DNA from: Bacteroidota bacterium
Lineage (GTDB): Bacteria; Bacteroidota; Bacteroidia; Flavobacteriales_D; Crocinitomicaceae
NCBI GenBank assembly: GCA_016866415.1
Contig: VGML01000003.1
Span: forward strand, 1 to 31,471
Direction of reading: 5' to 3'
Length of the DNA stretch: 31,471 nucleotides
The notes beneath the pieces were generated by a model. The model searched no databases, was not told where the DNA came from, and saw nothing but the letters and a program-made list of their open reading frames with translations. This document shows positions 1 to 9,424 of the stretch, in pieces; positions within the stretch are counted from its first letter, which is position 1; every line of letters begins with the position of its first letter. The position numbers and the translations under genes are program-made.

Positions 1-1518
1 AGGAATGATTGTTGGATCCTTGTACGAAAAATAGGAGGGGCTGGCATAATAAAATGTGAACTTGTTCTTAATTTCTGCGTTTACCTCTTTCAATTCAGCC
101 CATTCTTTTAAACCAAATAAAGTAATATTTTCTTTGTTTGAATAAGAACTCAAAAGCGTTAATACTTTTTCCTTTTCTGTTGAAAGGAATATGAAGAAAA
201 TTTGGGTGCCAAGTTTTTCATATTTTTTGTAGTCGCTCCAAGTTGCTTCGATGACCCTAGGTCGACTTGATTTGGTTGGTAATTCTCTGAACGCTTTTAA
301 GAAAGAATTATACAGAATCTGGTCTTCTTGCTTTTCACTTTTTATGAGGATAATTTGCTGATTTTCGTGAGTTTGATAGACGTTTTCGGCGAGAATTTGA
401 ACCAAAGATTCATTTGTTGGTGTAAGTGCATAAGCATAGTTGTTTTCATTTAAATACGAACTTGGCACAGAAACAGGAAAGACAACGCGAACTTTATTTG
501 TTTTGGACCAAATTGCAACTTTTTCGGCTTCTTTAGCTTGAAATGGCGCGAAAATCAAATCCATTTTCTTCATTTCAGGCCTTGCTAATTGTTGATCAAT
601 GGTTTCCCAGTGAGATTGATAATCACAAACGAAAACTTCTCCTTTTAACCCGATTTTTTCAAGTGAGTCAAAAGCCATTCTCGCTCCCATGTAATATTCC
701 CAGGCCGCAGAAGACATTCCTTTATTCAAGGTTTCAGTTGAATCAAGATTAAATGGCAAAAATATGGCGACTTTGTACGAATCCTTTGATTTAAAAACAG
801 TAATAGTGTCTTTTTTAGACATGGTGGCAGTAGGAACGGCTCTTATGGGAACAGCGCTTACGTTTTCTTTTTTTAACTTTATTCGGATAACTTGTCCCGG
901 TGAAATTTTAGAACTACTGAGGTTATTTAACGTCAATAAATCCTCCAATGGAAGCATGAATCGTTTTGATATCAAATACAACGTTTCATTTGCTAAAACA
1001 ACATGTGAAATGATGGAGTCGTGAAAAGAAACTATGAATTTTTCTCGAACAGAATCACTAGGAGCAGGAATAACTCGAGTCGATTCATCCTTCGATACAC
1101 TTGGTAAATCGATTTGAACTCTCGGAGTCGCATTTACGATTTTTAGTCTCTGACCAATTTTAATTCCAGCTTCATTACCCGGATTTTTTGCAGTTATTGA
1201 ATCAACCGAAACGTAATACATTCGTGCAATTGAAAAAAGTGTTTCTCCTTTCTCAACGGTATGCATTAGCGTTTTTGTAATGACCGGTATTTGTATTAAT
1301 TGACCCTCAGTTAAACCACGTTCAATACCTGGATTCGCATTTAAAATTTCCTCTACTGGACACTCATACATTTGCTGTAGACCAAATAAAGAGTTCCCTT
1401 CCACAATCGTATACTGATAGAATTTTTGTCCATTCGAGACAATAACCGTAGCATATTTCTGAGAAAACAGCGCTTCACAGAAAAATAGTAGACAGATTAT
1501 GAATAGATTTCTTAACAT
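1..1518 (-). CDS. LysM/PBP1-type envelope protein (3' end outside window)
   Basis: Open reading frame of 506 codons that runs off the left edge without a stop, so the C-terminus is missing. Residues 1-20 are a signal peptide (hydrophobic run ending in ALFSQ). Three LysM-like repeats follow, around residues 36-80 (YTIVEGNSLFGL), 87-130 (HTVEKGETLFSIA, then NPGNEAGIKIGQ) and 163-210 (ANETLYLIS, ISPGQVIRI). From about residue 235 (YKVAIFLPFNL) the sequence reads like a type 1 periplasmic-binding-protein fold (GARMAFDSL, then LIFAPFQ and VVFPVS). LysM domains bind peptidoglycan; the PBP1 part probably binds a ligand or is a structural scaffold in the periplasm. The start lies 4 bases after the guaA stop on the same strand, so it is probably co-transcribed with guaA. 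The specific function is unknown. Confidence 0.85.
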   Translation of the reverse strand, partial: MLRNLFIICLLFFCEALFSQKYATVIVSNGQKFYQYTIVEGNSLFGLQQMYECPVEEILNANPGIERGLTEGQLIQIPVITKTLMHTVEKGETLFSIARMYYVSVDSITAKNPGNEAGIKIGQRLKIVNATPRVQIDLPSVSKDESTRVIPAPSDSVREKFIVSFHDSIISHVVLANETLYLISKRFMLPLEDLLTLNNLSSSKISPGQVIRIKLKKENVSAVPIRAVPTATMSKKDTITVFKSKDSYKVAIFLPFNLDSTETLNKGMSSAAWEYYMGARMAFDSLEKIGLKGEVFVCDYQSHWETIDQQLARPEMKKMDLIFAPFQAKEAEKVAIWSKTNKVRVVFPVSVPSSYLNENNYAYALTPTNESLVQILAENVYQTHENQQIILIKSEKQEDQILYNSFLKAFRELPTKSSRPRVIEATWSDYKKYEKLGTQIFFIFLSTEKEKVLTLLSSYSNKENITLFGLKEWAELKEVNAEIKNKFTFYYASPSYFSYKDPTIIP

Positions 1519-1522
1519 GTAG

Positions 1523-3055
1523 TTATTCCCATTCTATCGTGGCTGGCGGTTTCGAGCTGATGTCGTAAGTTACCCGATTAATGCCTTTCACTTGATTAAT
1601 AATTCGATTTGAAATCTTGGCCAAAAACTCATACGGCAAGTGACACCAATCAGCGGTCATACCATCGGTCGAAGTTACAGCCCTTAGTGCAACGGCATTT
1701 TCATAAGTGCGCTCGTCTCCCATAACTCCAACTGATTGAATTGGAAGGAAAATTGCCCCCGCTTGCCAAACTTGGTCGTATAGTTTATCCTCTTTCAAAC
1801 CTTCAATAAAGATGAAATCCACTTCTTGCAAAATTCGCACCTTTTCTGCGGTCACCTCTCCTAAAATGCGAATTCCAAGTCCCGGGCCTGGAAATGGATG
1901 TCTGCCTAATATACGCGAATCAATATTCAAGGATTGTCCAATTCTCCGAACTTCATCTTTGAAAAGCAGTCGAAGCGGCTCAACAACATGCAATTGCATA
2001 TAATCAGGAAGCCCGCCAACGTTGTGGTGCGATTTTATAGTTTGTGAAGGCCCTCCGGTTGCAGAAACCGACTCGATAACATCAGGATAAATTGTTCCTT
2101 GGCCGAGCCATTTCGCACCTTCCACTTTTTTAGATTCCTCGTCAAAAACATCCACAAATACTTTTCCGATCGCTTTTCTTTTTAATTCTGGATCGGTAAT
2201 ATCTTTTAAAGCTGAATAAAACTTTTCAGAGGCATCAACTCCTTTTACATTGAGCCCCATTCCTTTGTAGGATTCCAAAACTGAGGCGAATTCGTTCTTA
2301 CGAAGCAAGCCATTATCAACGAAAATGCAATGTAAATTCGAACCAATTGCTTTGTGCAACAAAACAGCCGCAACTGATGAATCAACGCCTCCGGAAAGGC
2401 CGAGAATAACTTTATCATTGCCAAGTTGAGCACGCAGTTTTTGAGTCGTTTCTTCCACGAATGAATCTGGAGTCCAATCACAAGCACATTTACATATATC
2501 AACAATGAAGTTTTTCAATAATACTTTTCCTTCTGTTGAATGGTAAACTTCTGGATGAAACTGAATTCCAAAGGTTGTTTCTCCTTCGATTTCATAGCCT
2601 GCGACTTCAACATCTTCTGTGCTTGCAATGATTTTATAGTTTTTAGGTGCAATTTTAATCGTATCTCCGTGCGACATCCAAACTTGAGAACCTTGGGTCA
2701 TTCCCTTGGTTAAAATGTTACCAGAATCGACTTGTGTGAGATGTGCTCGTCCATATTCGCGAATAGTCGACGGAAGAACTTCACCTCCAAAATGATGTGC
2801 TAGAAATTGAGCTCCAAAACATACGCCTAAAAGTGGTAATTTTCCTTTGATTTGATCTAAATTTGGTTTGGGAGAAGTGGAATCTCTCACTGAAAAAGGA
2901 CTTCCCGAAAGAATGACACCTTTAATATTGGGAGTCAACTCGGGAATTTTGTTCCAAGGATGAATTTCACAATAAACATTTAACTCACGTATCCTTCTCG
3001 CAATCAATTGAGTATACTGCGAACCAAAATCTAAAATCAATATCATTTCGTGCAT
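1523..3055 (-). CDS. guaA: GMP synthase (glutamine-hydrolysing)
   Basis: Converts XMP, glutamine and ATP to GMP, the last step of de novo GMP synthesis in the cytoplasm. It is 510 residues, the usual length for the two-domain enzyme. The N-terminal class I amidotransferase domain shows the nucleophile in GVCFGAQ (Cys79) and the partner pair in QFHPEV (His167, Glu169). The ATP-pyrophosphatase domain shows the PP-loop SGGVDSS at residues 221-227, and the C-terminal dimerisation region ends in the typical KPPATIEWE. The start at 3055 (MHEM) matches the family N-terminus; an ATG three codons later at 3046 is the alternative and gives a leader length more like the neighbouring genes. It heads the minus-strand pair with the LysM protein and is divergent from secA. 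Confidence 0.97.
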   Translation of the reverse strand: MHEMILILDFGSQYTQLIARRIRELNVYCEIHPWNKIPELTPNIKGVILSGSPFSVRDSTSPKPNLDQIKGKLPLLGVCFGAQFLAHHFGGEVLPSTIREYGRAHLTQVDSGNILTKGMTQGSQVWMSHGDTIKIAPKNYKIIASTEDVEVAGYEIEGETTFGIQFHPEVYHSTEGKVLLKNFIVDICKCACDWTPDSFVEETTQKLRAQLGNDKVILGLSGGVDSSVAAVLLHKAIGSNLHCIFVDNGLLRKNEFASVLESYKGMGLNVKGVDASEKFYSALKDITDPELKRKAIGKVFVDVFDEESKKVEGAKWLGQGTIYPDVIESVSATGGPSQTIKSHHNVGGLPDYMQLHVVEPLRLLFKDEVRRIGQSLNIDSRILGRHPFPGPGLGIRILGEVTAEKVRILQEVDFIFIEGLKEDKLYDQVWQAGAIFLPIQSVGVMGDERTYENAVALRAVTSTDGMTADWCHLPYEFLAKISNRIINQVKGINRVTYDISSKPPATIEWE

Positions 3056-3059
3056 GGTG

Positions 3060-3067
3060 CAAAGATA
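3060..3067 (-). promoter_or_regulatory. Bacteroidota -7 promoter box upstream of guaA
   Basis: Minus strand reads TATCTTTG, a full match to the TAnnTTTG -7 consensus of Bacteroidota sigma factor promoters. A TTTG (3094-3091) lies 23 bases upstream as a possible -33 element. The box ends only 4 bases before the assumed guaA ATG, so the mRNA would have almost no leader if that start is right. Confidence 0.6.
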
Positions 3068-3167
3068 AGGTTAATCTAAAAACGGTTGTTCAAATCATAA
3101 AATCAATTACTACCATACTTTTTAACATCAAGTAACGTAATTCTTTAATTCAATTGACTTAAATCGT

Positions 3168-3175
3168 TAACTTTG
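3168..3175 (+). promoter_or_regulatory. Bacteroidota -7 promoter box upstream of secA
   Basis: TAACTTTG matches the TAnnTTTG consensus and lies 21 bases before the ATG at 3197. No good -33 TTTG is seen at the usual distance (a TTG at 3154 is too close). The TTG of this box is in frame with secA and can be mistaken for its start codon. Confidence 0.5.
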
Positions 3176-3196
3176 GCATTCGCAAAAAAAAAGTCC

Positions 3197-6100
3197 ATGA
3201 TTGGTGATATTTTAAAAAAAATTTTTGGAGATAAAAGTTCGAAAGATAAAAAATTATACTGGCCTTATGTAGAGCAAGCTACAGCGGCATTGGAATCGGT
3301 GAAGTCATTGTCAGATAATGACTTAAGATTCAAAACAAATGAATTTAAAAATATCGTTCTTGAGGAGAAACAAACACTTGAAGATGAATTAGTTGAACTT
3401 CGAACTAAAGCGGAAGACTTAAATACACCTATCGAGGAAAAAGAGGATCTTTTCGAACGCGTTGAACGTTTAGAAAAACAGATTGATGAGCAAATTGAAG
3501 AATCTCTTTTAAAAATTCTTCCTGAGGCTTTTGCTGTTATGAAAGAGACTGCTTTTCGTTGGGTCAACAATGGCAAATTAGTCGCAGATGCACAGGATTT
3601 TGATCGTGAATTAGCCGCCAAGAAAGATGGAATTACGATAGATGGAAGTCAAGCGGTTTGGCATAACGAATGGACGGCCGCAGGAACAAAAATTCAGTGG
3701 AACATGGTTCATTACGATGTTCAGTTGATGGGAGGTGCTGTTCTTCACAAAGGAAATATCGCCGAAATGCAAACGGGTGAAGGTAAAACCTTGGTGGCAA
3801 CTCTTCCTGTGTATTTGAATGCGCTAGCAGGAAAAGGGGTTCACGTTGTTACAGTCAACGATTACTTGGCAAAACGTGACTCTGAATGGATGGGGCCTTT
3901 GTATCAATTCCACGGATTGAGTGTGGATTGCATTGACAAACATCGTCCGAATTCTCCTGAGCGAAGAAACGCTTATTTGGCTGATATCACTTTTGGAACT
4001 AATAATGAATTTGGTTTCGACTACTTGCGTGATAACATGGCTGGTCATGTAGATGATTTGGTTCAACGTAAGCATCATTTCGCGATTGTCGATGAGGTCG
4101 ATTCGGTTCTGATTGACGACGCTCGAACGCCGTTAATTATTTCTGGTCCAACACCAAAAGGCGATGAGCACGAATTTCATGAGCTAAAGCCACGAATAGA
4201 AAAAGTTGTAAACGCTCAAAAACAATACGTTCAACAATGTTTGAATGACGCGAAAAAAATGCTTAACGCGGCAATAAACAATCCGCCTGAAGATAAAAAC
4301 GAAGCAAAACGCTTGTTGGAAGAGGGAGGAATTGCTTTGTTGCGCGCGCACCGTGGTTTACCAAAGAATCGTGCATTAATCAAATTCCTTTCTGAGCCCG
4401 GAATAAAAGTTCATTTGCAAAAAACGGAGAACTTTTACATGCAAGAGCAAGGCAAACACATGAAGAAAATTGATGTGGAATTGTTCTTTGTGATTGATGA
4501 GAAAAATAATACAATTGAACTCACAGATCAAGGGATTGATTTAGTTTCTGGAAAAGACGACCGCGAATTTTTCATCATGCCGGATATCGGTGCGGAAATT
4601 GCTAAATTGCAAAAAGAAAATCTTTCGCCAGAAATCTATTTGGAACGAAAAGATGCTTTGGTTCGTGAGTATTCAATCAAATCTGAACGAATCCATTCCA
4701 TCAATCAATTGTTAAAAGCTTACACACTTTTCGAGAAAGAAGTCGAGTATGTGATCATGGACGGAAAAGTGAAAATCGTTGATGAGTCTACTGGTCGTAT
4801 TTTGGAAGGAAGAAGATATTCGGATGGTTTGCACCAAGCGATCGAAGCAAAAGAAAATGTTGAGGTTGAAGCAGCTACCCAAACCTATGCAACAGTTACT
4901 CTTCAAAATTACTTCCGTATGTATCACAAGCTTGCCGGTATGACTGGAACAGCTGAAACGGAAGCCAATGAATTTTGGGATATCTATAAATTAGATGTGG
5001 TTGTTGTTCCTACAAACAAACCTGTTGTTCGTAAAGATTTAGATGACTTCGTTTATAAAACGGCTAGAGAAAAGTATAACGCGGTTATTCAGGAAATAGA
5101 AGAGTTAGTTGCAGCTGGACGTCCTGTTTTGGTTGGTACTACTACGGTTGAGATTTCCGAATTGTTGAGCCGAATGCTTCAAATGAAGAAAATTCAGCAT
5201 CAAGTTTTGAACGCTAAATACCACCAAAAAGAAGCTGAAATTGTTGCAAATGCTGGTCTTGCAGGTGCCGTGACGATTGCAACCAACATGGCAGGTCGTG
5301 GAACGGATATCAAACTTGGCCCGAATGTGAAAGAAGCTGGAGGTTTGGCAATAATCGGCACGGAACGTCATGATTCACGTCGTGTGGATCGTCAGTTAAG
5401 AGGTCGATCCGGTCGTCAAGGTGATCCAGGTTCCTCACGATTTTTCGTTTCATTGGAAGATGATTTGATGCGTAAGTTTGGTTCTGAGCGAATTGCTAAA
5501 TTAATGGACCGAATGGGATTGAAAGAAGGCGAAGTCATCACTGCTGGGATGGTTTCCAAATCAATTGAACGTGCACAGAAGAAAGTAGAAGAGAATAACT
5601 TCGGAATGCGTAAACGCTTGTTGGAATATGATGATGTGATGAACGCGCAACGTCGTGCAATTTACAAGAAAAGAAGAAATGCCTTGTTTGGTGATCGTTT
5701 GGCAATCGATATAGACAACATGTTCTATGAACTTTGTGAAACGACCGTTCAGACTAATGCCAATAGTGAATTTCAAGAATTTGAAATGGAACTCATTCGT
5801 TTGATTGGGATAGAATCTCCTATTGATGAAAACGAATTCAAAGCGATTACAAAAGCTGCTTTGACTGAAAAAATCTATCATGCTATGCGCGACCAATACG
5901 AGCGTAAATGTGATAAAATTGCAGCCAAAGGTCTACCTCAAATCAAGCATGTTTTTGAAACCATGTCGCATCAATACAAGAACATCGTTTTCCCATTGAC
6001 AGACGGAAGAAAAGAAATGCAATTGATTGTCAATTTGGAAGAGGCATACAAATCTGAGGGTAAAATCATTTCGAAGTCGTTTGAGAAAAATGTTATTCTT

Positions 6101-6544
6101 GCCAAAATAGATGACGAATGGAAAGAGCATTTGCGTGAAATGGACGATTTGCGTTCTGCGGTGAACAATGCATCTTACGAGCAAAAAGATCCTTTGGTAG
6201 TTTACAAATTGGAATCCTACGAGCTTTTCAAAGGAATGATGAATCGTTTGAACGAGGAGGCTGTTGAGTTGCTAATGAAACTTGATATTCCAATCGAACA
6301 AGAATTCAAACAAACGAATAAGGAAGATCGTCAGAATAATTATGAGCGTAGTTCATCTAATTCGAACACATCCTCAACTCAACCACCGCGCTTTGAAGGT
6401 CGACAAGGATACCAGCAAGCGATTGATAACTCATTCCCACAAGAGGAGAAAAAGCAACCAGTAATTGCTGAACCGAAAGTTGGTCGAAATGATGCTTGTC
6501 CATGTGGCAGCGGAAAGAAATACAAGCAGTGTCACGGTAAATGA
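3197..6544 (+). CDS. secA: Preprotein translocase subunit SecA
   Basis: ATPase motor that pushes unfolded secretory proteins through SecYEG at the inner membrane. About 1,115 residues with this start. It shows the Walker A motif in [10 protein letters not shown] near residue 195, the DEAD-like [17 protein letters not shown], the nucleotide-binding-domain-2 signature [11 protein letters not shown] and the arginine-finger region [14 protein letters not shown]. The C-terminus carries the zinc-binding [13 protein letters not shown], which in the family contacts SecB or the ribosome. A long insertion between the DEAD box and the preprotein-binding region (roughly residues 325-460) is characteristic of Bacteroidota SecA and explains the length. 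I chose ATG 3197 ([13 protein letters not shown], the usual SecA N-terminus) over the in-frame TTG at 3173, which lies inside a promoter box. The stop overlaps the next gene by four bases (ATGA). Confidence 0.97.
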   Translation: MIGDILKKIFGDKSSKDKKLYWPYVEQATAALESVKSLSDNDLRFKTNEFKNIVLEEKQTLEDELVELRTKAEDLNTPIEEKEDLFERVERLEKQIDEQIEESLLKILPEAFAVMKETAFRWVNNGKLVADAQDFDRELAAKKDGITIDGSQAVWHNEWTAAGTKIQWNMVHYDVQLMGGAVLHKGNIAEMQTGEGKTLVATLPVYLNALAGKGVHVVTVNDYLAKRDSEWMGPLYQFHGLSVDCIDKHRPNSPERRNAYLADITFGTNNEFGFDYLRDNMAGHVDDLVQRKHHFAIVDEVDSVLIDDARTPLIISGPTPKGDEHEFHELKPRIEKVVNAQKQYVQQCLNDAKKMLNAAINNPPEDKNEAKRLLEEGGIALLRAHRGLPKNRALIKFLSEPGIKVHLQKTENFYMQEQGKHMKKIDVELFFVIDEKNNTIELTDQGIDLVSGKDDREFFIMPDIGAEIAKLQKENLSPEIYLERKDALVREYSIKSERIHSINQLLKAYTLFEKEVEYVIMDGKVKIVDESTGRILEGRRYSDGLHQAIEAKENVEVEAATQTYATVTLQNYFRMYHKLAGMTGTAETEANEFWDIYKLDVVVVPTNKPVVRKDLDDFVYKTAREKYNAVIQEIEELVAAGRPVLVGTTTVEISELLSRMLQMKKIQHQVLNAKYHQKEAEIVANAGLAGAVTIATNMAGRGTDIKLGPNVKEAGGLAIIGTERHDSRRVDRQLRGRSGRQGDPGSSRFFVSLEDDLMRKFGSERIAKLMDRMGLKEGEVITAGMVSKSIERAQKKVEENNFGMRKRLLEYDDVMNAQRRAIYKKRRNALFGDRLAIDIDNMFYELCETTVQTNANSEFQEFEMELIRLIGIESPIDENEFKAITKAALTEKIYHAMRDQYERKCDKIAAKGLPQIKHVFETMSHQYKNIVFPLTDGRKEMQLIVNLEEAYKSEGKIISKSFEKNVILAKIDDEWKEHLREMDDLRSAVNNASYEQKDPLVVYKLESYELFKGMMNRLNEEAVELLMKLDIPIEQEFKQTNKEDRQNNYERSSSNSNTSSTQPPRFEGRQGYQQAIDNSFPQEEKKQPVIAEPKVGRNDACPCGSGKKYKQCHGK

Positions 6545-7311
6545 TTTTGAGTTCTGAAATTTCATCCGTCGCATTCATCGGTTCCGGGAAGGTTGCGTAT
6601 GTTCTTTCGACTCTATTCTATGAAAATGGAATTCGTATTTCTGGGATTTCGAGCAGAAACGAGTTAACAGGTAAAGCACTCGCCAATCAAGTTCAAAGTG
6701 AATTCGTTGAAGACTTTACTTCCTTGAGAGCTGATTTAATAGTTGTTTCAATTAATGATGACTCTGTTAAATCTGTCATTGAGCAAATTAATCCTTCTCA
6801 GAAAGTAGTTTATTCAGCCGGGGCAATCGACTTGGAAAGCATCAGTCATCCAAATTGTGGAGTTTTCTACCCGCTTCAAACTTTCACCCAGGGAAAGACT
6901 TTAAAAAGCAATGCAATTCCAATTTTATTAGAAGCAAAGGAAGTTGATTTGAGAAATCAATTGGAATCTTTTTGCTCCAAATTTGGTTTCAATTTCCAAT
7001 ATTGCGATTCCGAGCAACGAAAGCACTTTCATTTATCAGCAGTGTTCCTGAATAATTTCATAAATCATTTAGCTTACGTTTCAAAAACTAAATTGGAAGA
7101 AAAAGGTTTGAATTGGGAACTTTTACTGCCTTTACTTAAGGAAACGTGTGACAAACTTTTATATTCGGATTTATATAATTGTCAAACCGGACCAGCGCGA
7201 AGAGGAGATTTAAGTATAATCCAAGAACATCAAAAAATGCTATCTGGAAAACACTTAGAAATTTATAATGTTATTACATCGAGCATTCTTGACACCTATA
7301 AAAATGATTAG
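6541..7311 (+). CDS. DUF2520 Rossmann-fold protein
   Basis: 256 residues. The N-terminus is a Rossmann dinucleotide-binding fold ([13 protein letters not shown], GxGxxA at about residues 13-20) resembling F420/NADP-dependent oxidoreductases. The C-terminal helical DUF2520 domain is marked by the [24 protein letters not shown] stretch near residues 158-178 and by TGPARRGD. The substrate of this family is not established as far as I know. It starts within the secA stop (ATGA) and ends inside the start of the phosphatase gene, so these three genes are probably translated from one mRNA. DUF2520 next to a KdsC-like phosphatase is a common Flavobacteriales arrangement. Confidence 0.88.
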   Translation: MILSSEISSVAFIGSGKVAYVLSTLFYENGIRISGISSRNELTGKALANQVQSEFVEDFTSLRADLIVVSINDDSVKSVIEQINPSQKVVYSAGAIDLESISHPNCGVFYPLQTFTQGKTLKSNAIPILLEAKEVDLRNQLESFCSKFGFNFQYCDSEQRKHFHLSAVFLNNFINHLAYVSKTKLEEKGLNWELLLPLLKETCDKLLYSDLYNCQTGPARRGDLSIIQEHQKMLSGKHLEIYNVITSSILDTYKND

Positions 7312-7822
7312 TTACAAGCAGAAATTAAATCAAGTCAGCACCTTCATCTTTGATGTGGACGGTGTTTTCACAGACGGAAAAGTTTATTTGATGAAAGATG
7401 ACAATTTCCGTGCTTTTAACTCAAAAGATGGTTATGCGGTTCAATATGCTTCGAAAATGGGATACAAGATTTTCATAATTACTGGCGGACATTCCATGGA
7501 AGTTCACGACAGACTCTTGGGACTTGGTGTTACGGAGGTTCATTTGAGAACGCACAACAAATTGATATGCTACGATGATATTTTGTTGCGACATTCCATT
7601 AAAGACGAACAAGTGTTGTATATGGGCGATGACATTCCTGATATTCCGGTGTTAAAGCGAGTCGGTGTTTCCAGTTGTCCGCAAGATGCAGTAATCGATA
7701 TCAAATCTTTTGTTGATTATCAATCTCCATTTAATGGTGGTCAAACCTGTGTTCGTGATGTGATTGAACAAACGCTTCGTGTTCAAGGAAAGTGGATGAG
7801 CGATTTAGCTTTTGAGTGGTAA
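7304..7822 (+). CDS. kdsC: KdsC-like HAD phosphatase (KDO 8-phosphate phosphatase family)
   Basis: 172 residues, the normal size for the cap-less KdsC type of HAD phosphatase, which removes phosphate from KDO-8-phosphate in lipopolysaccharide core synthesis. Motif I is DVDGVFTDGKVY (nucleophile Asp and acid/base Asp), motif II is IITGGHS and motif IV is YMGDDIPDIPVL. The tail GGQTCVRDVIEQTL matches the family's C-terminal VRDVIE helix. I chose ATG 7304, which overlaps the DUF2520 stop by 8 bases; an in-frame start at 7268 would add 12 residues that do not resemble the family. Substrate specificity cannot be proved from sequence: some homologues act on other sugar phosphates. Confidence 0.85.
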   Translation: MISYKQKLNQVSTFIFDVDGVFTDGKVYLMKDDNFRAFNSKDGYAVQYASKMGYKIFIITGGHSMEVHDRLLGLGVTEVHLRTHNKLICYDDILLRHSIKDEQVLYMGDDIPDIPVLKRVGVSSCPQDAVIDIKSFVDYQSPFNGGQTCVRDVIEQTLRVQGKWMSDLAFEW

Positions 7823-7889
7823 TTTTTGAGTGAGACATAACATTGTAAGGTGGTCTGAAAACTAATTTCACCTTTCAAAACTTTACGAT

Positions 7890-8105
7890 ATGAACCACCT
7901 ATTAAAAGAACTGAAGGACGTAGTTTCAGAATGCTGCATAACCATCATTTTAAACACGCATCAAAACAAACAACAATATGATTTGGATCGATTGCAACTC
8001 AGAAAATTAGTCACTGAGGTCGAAAATCGATTATTTCAATATGAATCAGAGGAAAAAGCTCGATTCACGTTTTTAATTTGGTTCTTTAATAGAAATTCAC
8101 GTTAG
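7890..8105 (+). CDS. 71-residue protein resembling the N-terminus of baeRF release-factor-like proteins; possible remnant
   Basis: Short gene between the phosphatase and icd. Residues 1-50 (SECCITIILNTHQNKQQYD, then RLQLRKLVTEVENRL) resemble the first strand and helix of bacterial archaeo-eukaryotic release factor (baeRF) proteins, which commonly read ITIYLPTH…DxxRLKNLLxEaexrL. After about residue 53 the resemblance stops and the protein ends in FLIWFFNRNSR. Full baeRF proteins are about 350 residues, so this is either a truncated remnant or a small free-standing protein. No clear promoter box was found; the 67-base gap before it holds an imperfect inverted repeat (AAGGTG/CACCTT at 7847-7852 and 7869-7874). 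Confidence 0.5.
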   Translation: MNHLLKELKDVVSECCITIILNTHQNKQQYDLDRLQLRKLVTEVENRLFQYESEEKARFTFLIWFFNRNSR

Positions 8106-8134
8106 AAAGGGGTAGGTCATTCTACAAAAATTAA

Positions 8135-8142
8135 TACTTTTG
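8135..8142 (+). promoter_or_regulatory. Bacteroidota -7 promoter box upstream of icd
   Basis: TACTTTTG matches TAnnTTTG and ends 21 bases before the icd ATG at 8164. No convincing -33 element is visible. The TTG at 8140 inside the box is in frame with icd and is an unlikely start. Confidence 0.5.
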
Positions 8143-8163
8143 TTGCTCAAAAATTTTATTTAT

Positions 8164-9393
8164 ATGTCAAAAATTAAAGTTGCAAACCCCGTAGTTGAAT
8201 TGGATGGCGATGAAATGACGCGCATCATTTGGAAATTCATCAAAGATAAATTGATTTTACCTTACCTTGATTTGGATATCAAATACTACGATTTGGGTAT
8301 TGAAAAGCGCGATGAAACCAATGACCAAATTACGGTTGATGCAGCTGAAGCTATAAAGCAATATAAAGTCGGAATCAAGTGTGCAACGATAACTCCTGAT
8401 GAGGCTCGTGTTAAGGAATTCAACTTAAAGTCCATGTGGAAATCACCAAATGGCACGATTCGTAACATTTTGGACGGAACCGTTTTTCGGGAGCCCATTG
8501 TAATGAAAAATGTTCCACGTTTGGTTTCAAATTGGACTGCACCAATTATCGTTGGTCGTCATGCTTTTGGAGATCAATATCGAGCGACTGATGCGGTTTT
8601 TAAGGGAAAAGGAAAATTGACTATGACTTTTACTCCTGAAGATGGTGGCGAGGCTCAAACATTTGAAATATTTAATTTTAAAGGAGATGGTGTTGGAATG
8701 GCAATGTATAATACAGATGAGTCTATTCGAGGTTTTGCTTATAGCTGTTTCAATATGGCACTTTCAAAAAAATGGCCTTTATATCTTTCAACTAAGAATA
8801 CTATTTTGAAAAAATACGATGGTCGTTTCAAAGATATTTTTGAAGAGATTTATCAAAATGAGTTCAAAGCAAAATATGAAGCTGCTGGAATAGTATATGA
8901 GCACCGTTTAATTGATGACATGGTCGCTTCAGCTTTAAAGTGGAACGGAAACTTTGTTTGGGCATGTAAAAATTACGATGGTGATGTTCAATCTGACAGC
9001 GTTGCCCAAGGTTTTGGATCTTTGGGATTGATGACATCTGTATTAATTACCCCTGATGGTGAAATAATGGAATCAGAGGCGGCTCATGGAACGGTAACGC
9101 GTCACTACAGAGACCATATGACAGGTAAGAAAACGTCTACAAACCCTATCGCATCTATTTTTGCTTGGACAAGAGGATTAGCATTTCGAGGTAAGTTAGA
9201 TGAAAATCAAGAGCTAATCAAGTTTTGTCAAACATTGGAGCAAGTATGTATTGAAACGGTTGAATCTGGAATAATGACTAAGGATTTGGCAGTTTGTGTT
9301 CACGGCAATAAAGTTAATCACGGAGAACATTTCGTTTACACGGAAGAATTCTTAGATGCACTGGATCGCGGTTTAATTGCGAAAATGAATTAA
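8164..9393 (+). CDS. icd: NADP-dependent isocitrate dehydrogenase (eukaryote-like type)
   Basis: Oxidises isocitrate to 2-oxoglutarate and CO2 with NADP+ in the TCA cycle. It has 409 residues, matching the homodimeric, eukaryote-like subfamily rather than the E. coli Icd type. Visible signatures are [13 protein letters not shown] at the N-terminus, [16 protein letters not shown], the phosphate-binding KSPNGTIRN, the metal/substrate region LIDDMVA, and [11 protein letters not shown] followed by [14 protein letters not shown] in the cofactor-binding part. I chose ATG 8164 (MSKIKVANP, the normal family start); an upstream in-frame TTG at 8140 lies in the promoter box. It appears to be transcribed alone, ending at a strong hairpin terminator. 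Confidence 0.96.
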   Translation: MSKIKVANPVVELDGDEMTRIIWKFIKDKLILPYLDLDIKYYDLGIEKRDETNDQITVDAAEAIKQYKVGIKCATITPDEARVKEFNLKSMWKSPNGTIRNILDGTVFREPIVMKNVPRLVSNWTAPIIVGRHAFGDQYRATDAVFKGKGKLTMTFTPEDGGEAQTFEIFNFKGDGVGMAMYNTDESIRGFAYSCFNMALSKKWPLYLSTKNTILKKYDGRFKDIFEEIYQNEFKAKYEAAGIVYEHRLIDDMVASALKWNGNFVWACKNYDGDVQSDSVAQGFGSLGLMTSVLITPDGEIMESEAAHGTVTRHYRDHMTGKKTSTNPIASIFAWTRGLAFRGKLDENQELIKFCQTLEQVCIETVESGIMTKDLAVCVHGNKVNHGEHFVYTEEFLDALDRGLIAKMN

Positions 9394-9397
9394 TTTT

Positions 9398-9419
9398 AAG
9401 GCTCTTCGGAGCCTTTTTT
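9398..9419 (+). terminator. Rho-independent terminator after icd
   Basis: GGCTC-TTCG-GAGCC stem-loop (9400-9413) with a stable UUCG tetraloop followed by six T; two A on the 5' side can extend the stem with the first Ts. It begins 5 bases after the icd stop. The next ATG is at 9425, only 5 bases beyond the T run, leaving no space for a separate promoter after it. Confidence 0.9.
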
Positions 9420-9424
9420 ATTTT

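Noticed and set aside
543..1024. Two plus-strand ORFs of 69 and 86 residues
   Set aside because: They lie antisense to the continuous 506-codon LysM/PBP1 reading frame, which has signal peptide and domain motifs; the ORFs have no recognisable features.
3173..3196. TTG start for secA eight codons upstream of the ATG
   Set aside because: The TTG is part of the TAACTTTG promoter box and the added residues are not part of the usual SecA N-terminus.
5105..5371. Minus-strand ORF inside secA (and similar ones at 5561-5896, 5933-6184, 3265-3621)
   Set aside because: All lie fully antisense to secA motifs and are shadows of its codon usage.
7847..7874. AAGGTG/CACCTT inverted repeat as a terminator of the secA operon
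   Set aside because: The loop is 16 bases, the stem is short and there is no T run, so it does not qualify as an intrinsic terminator.
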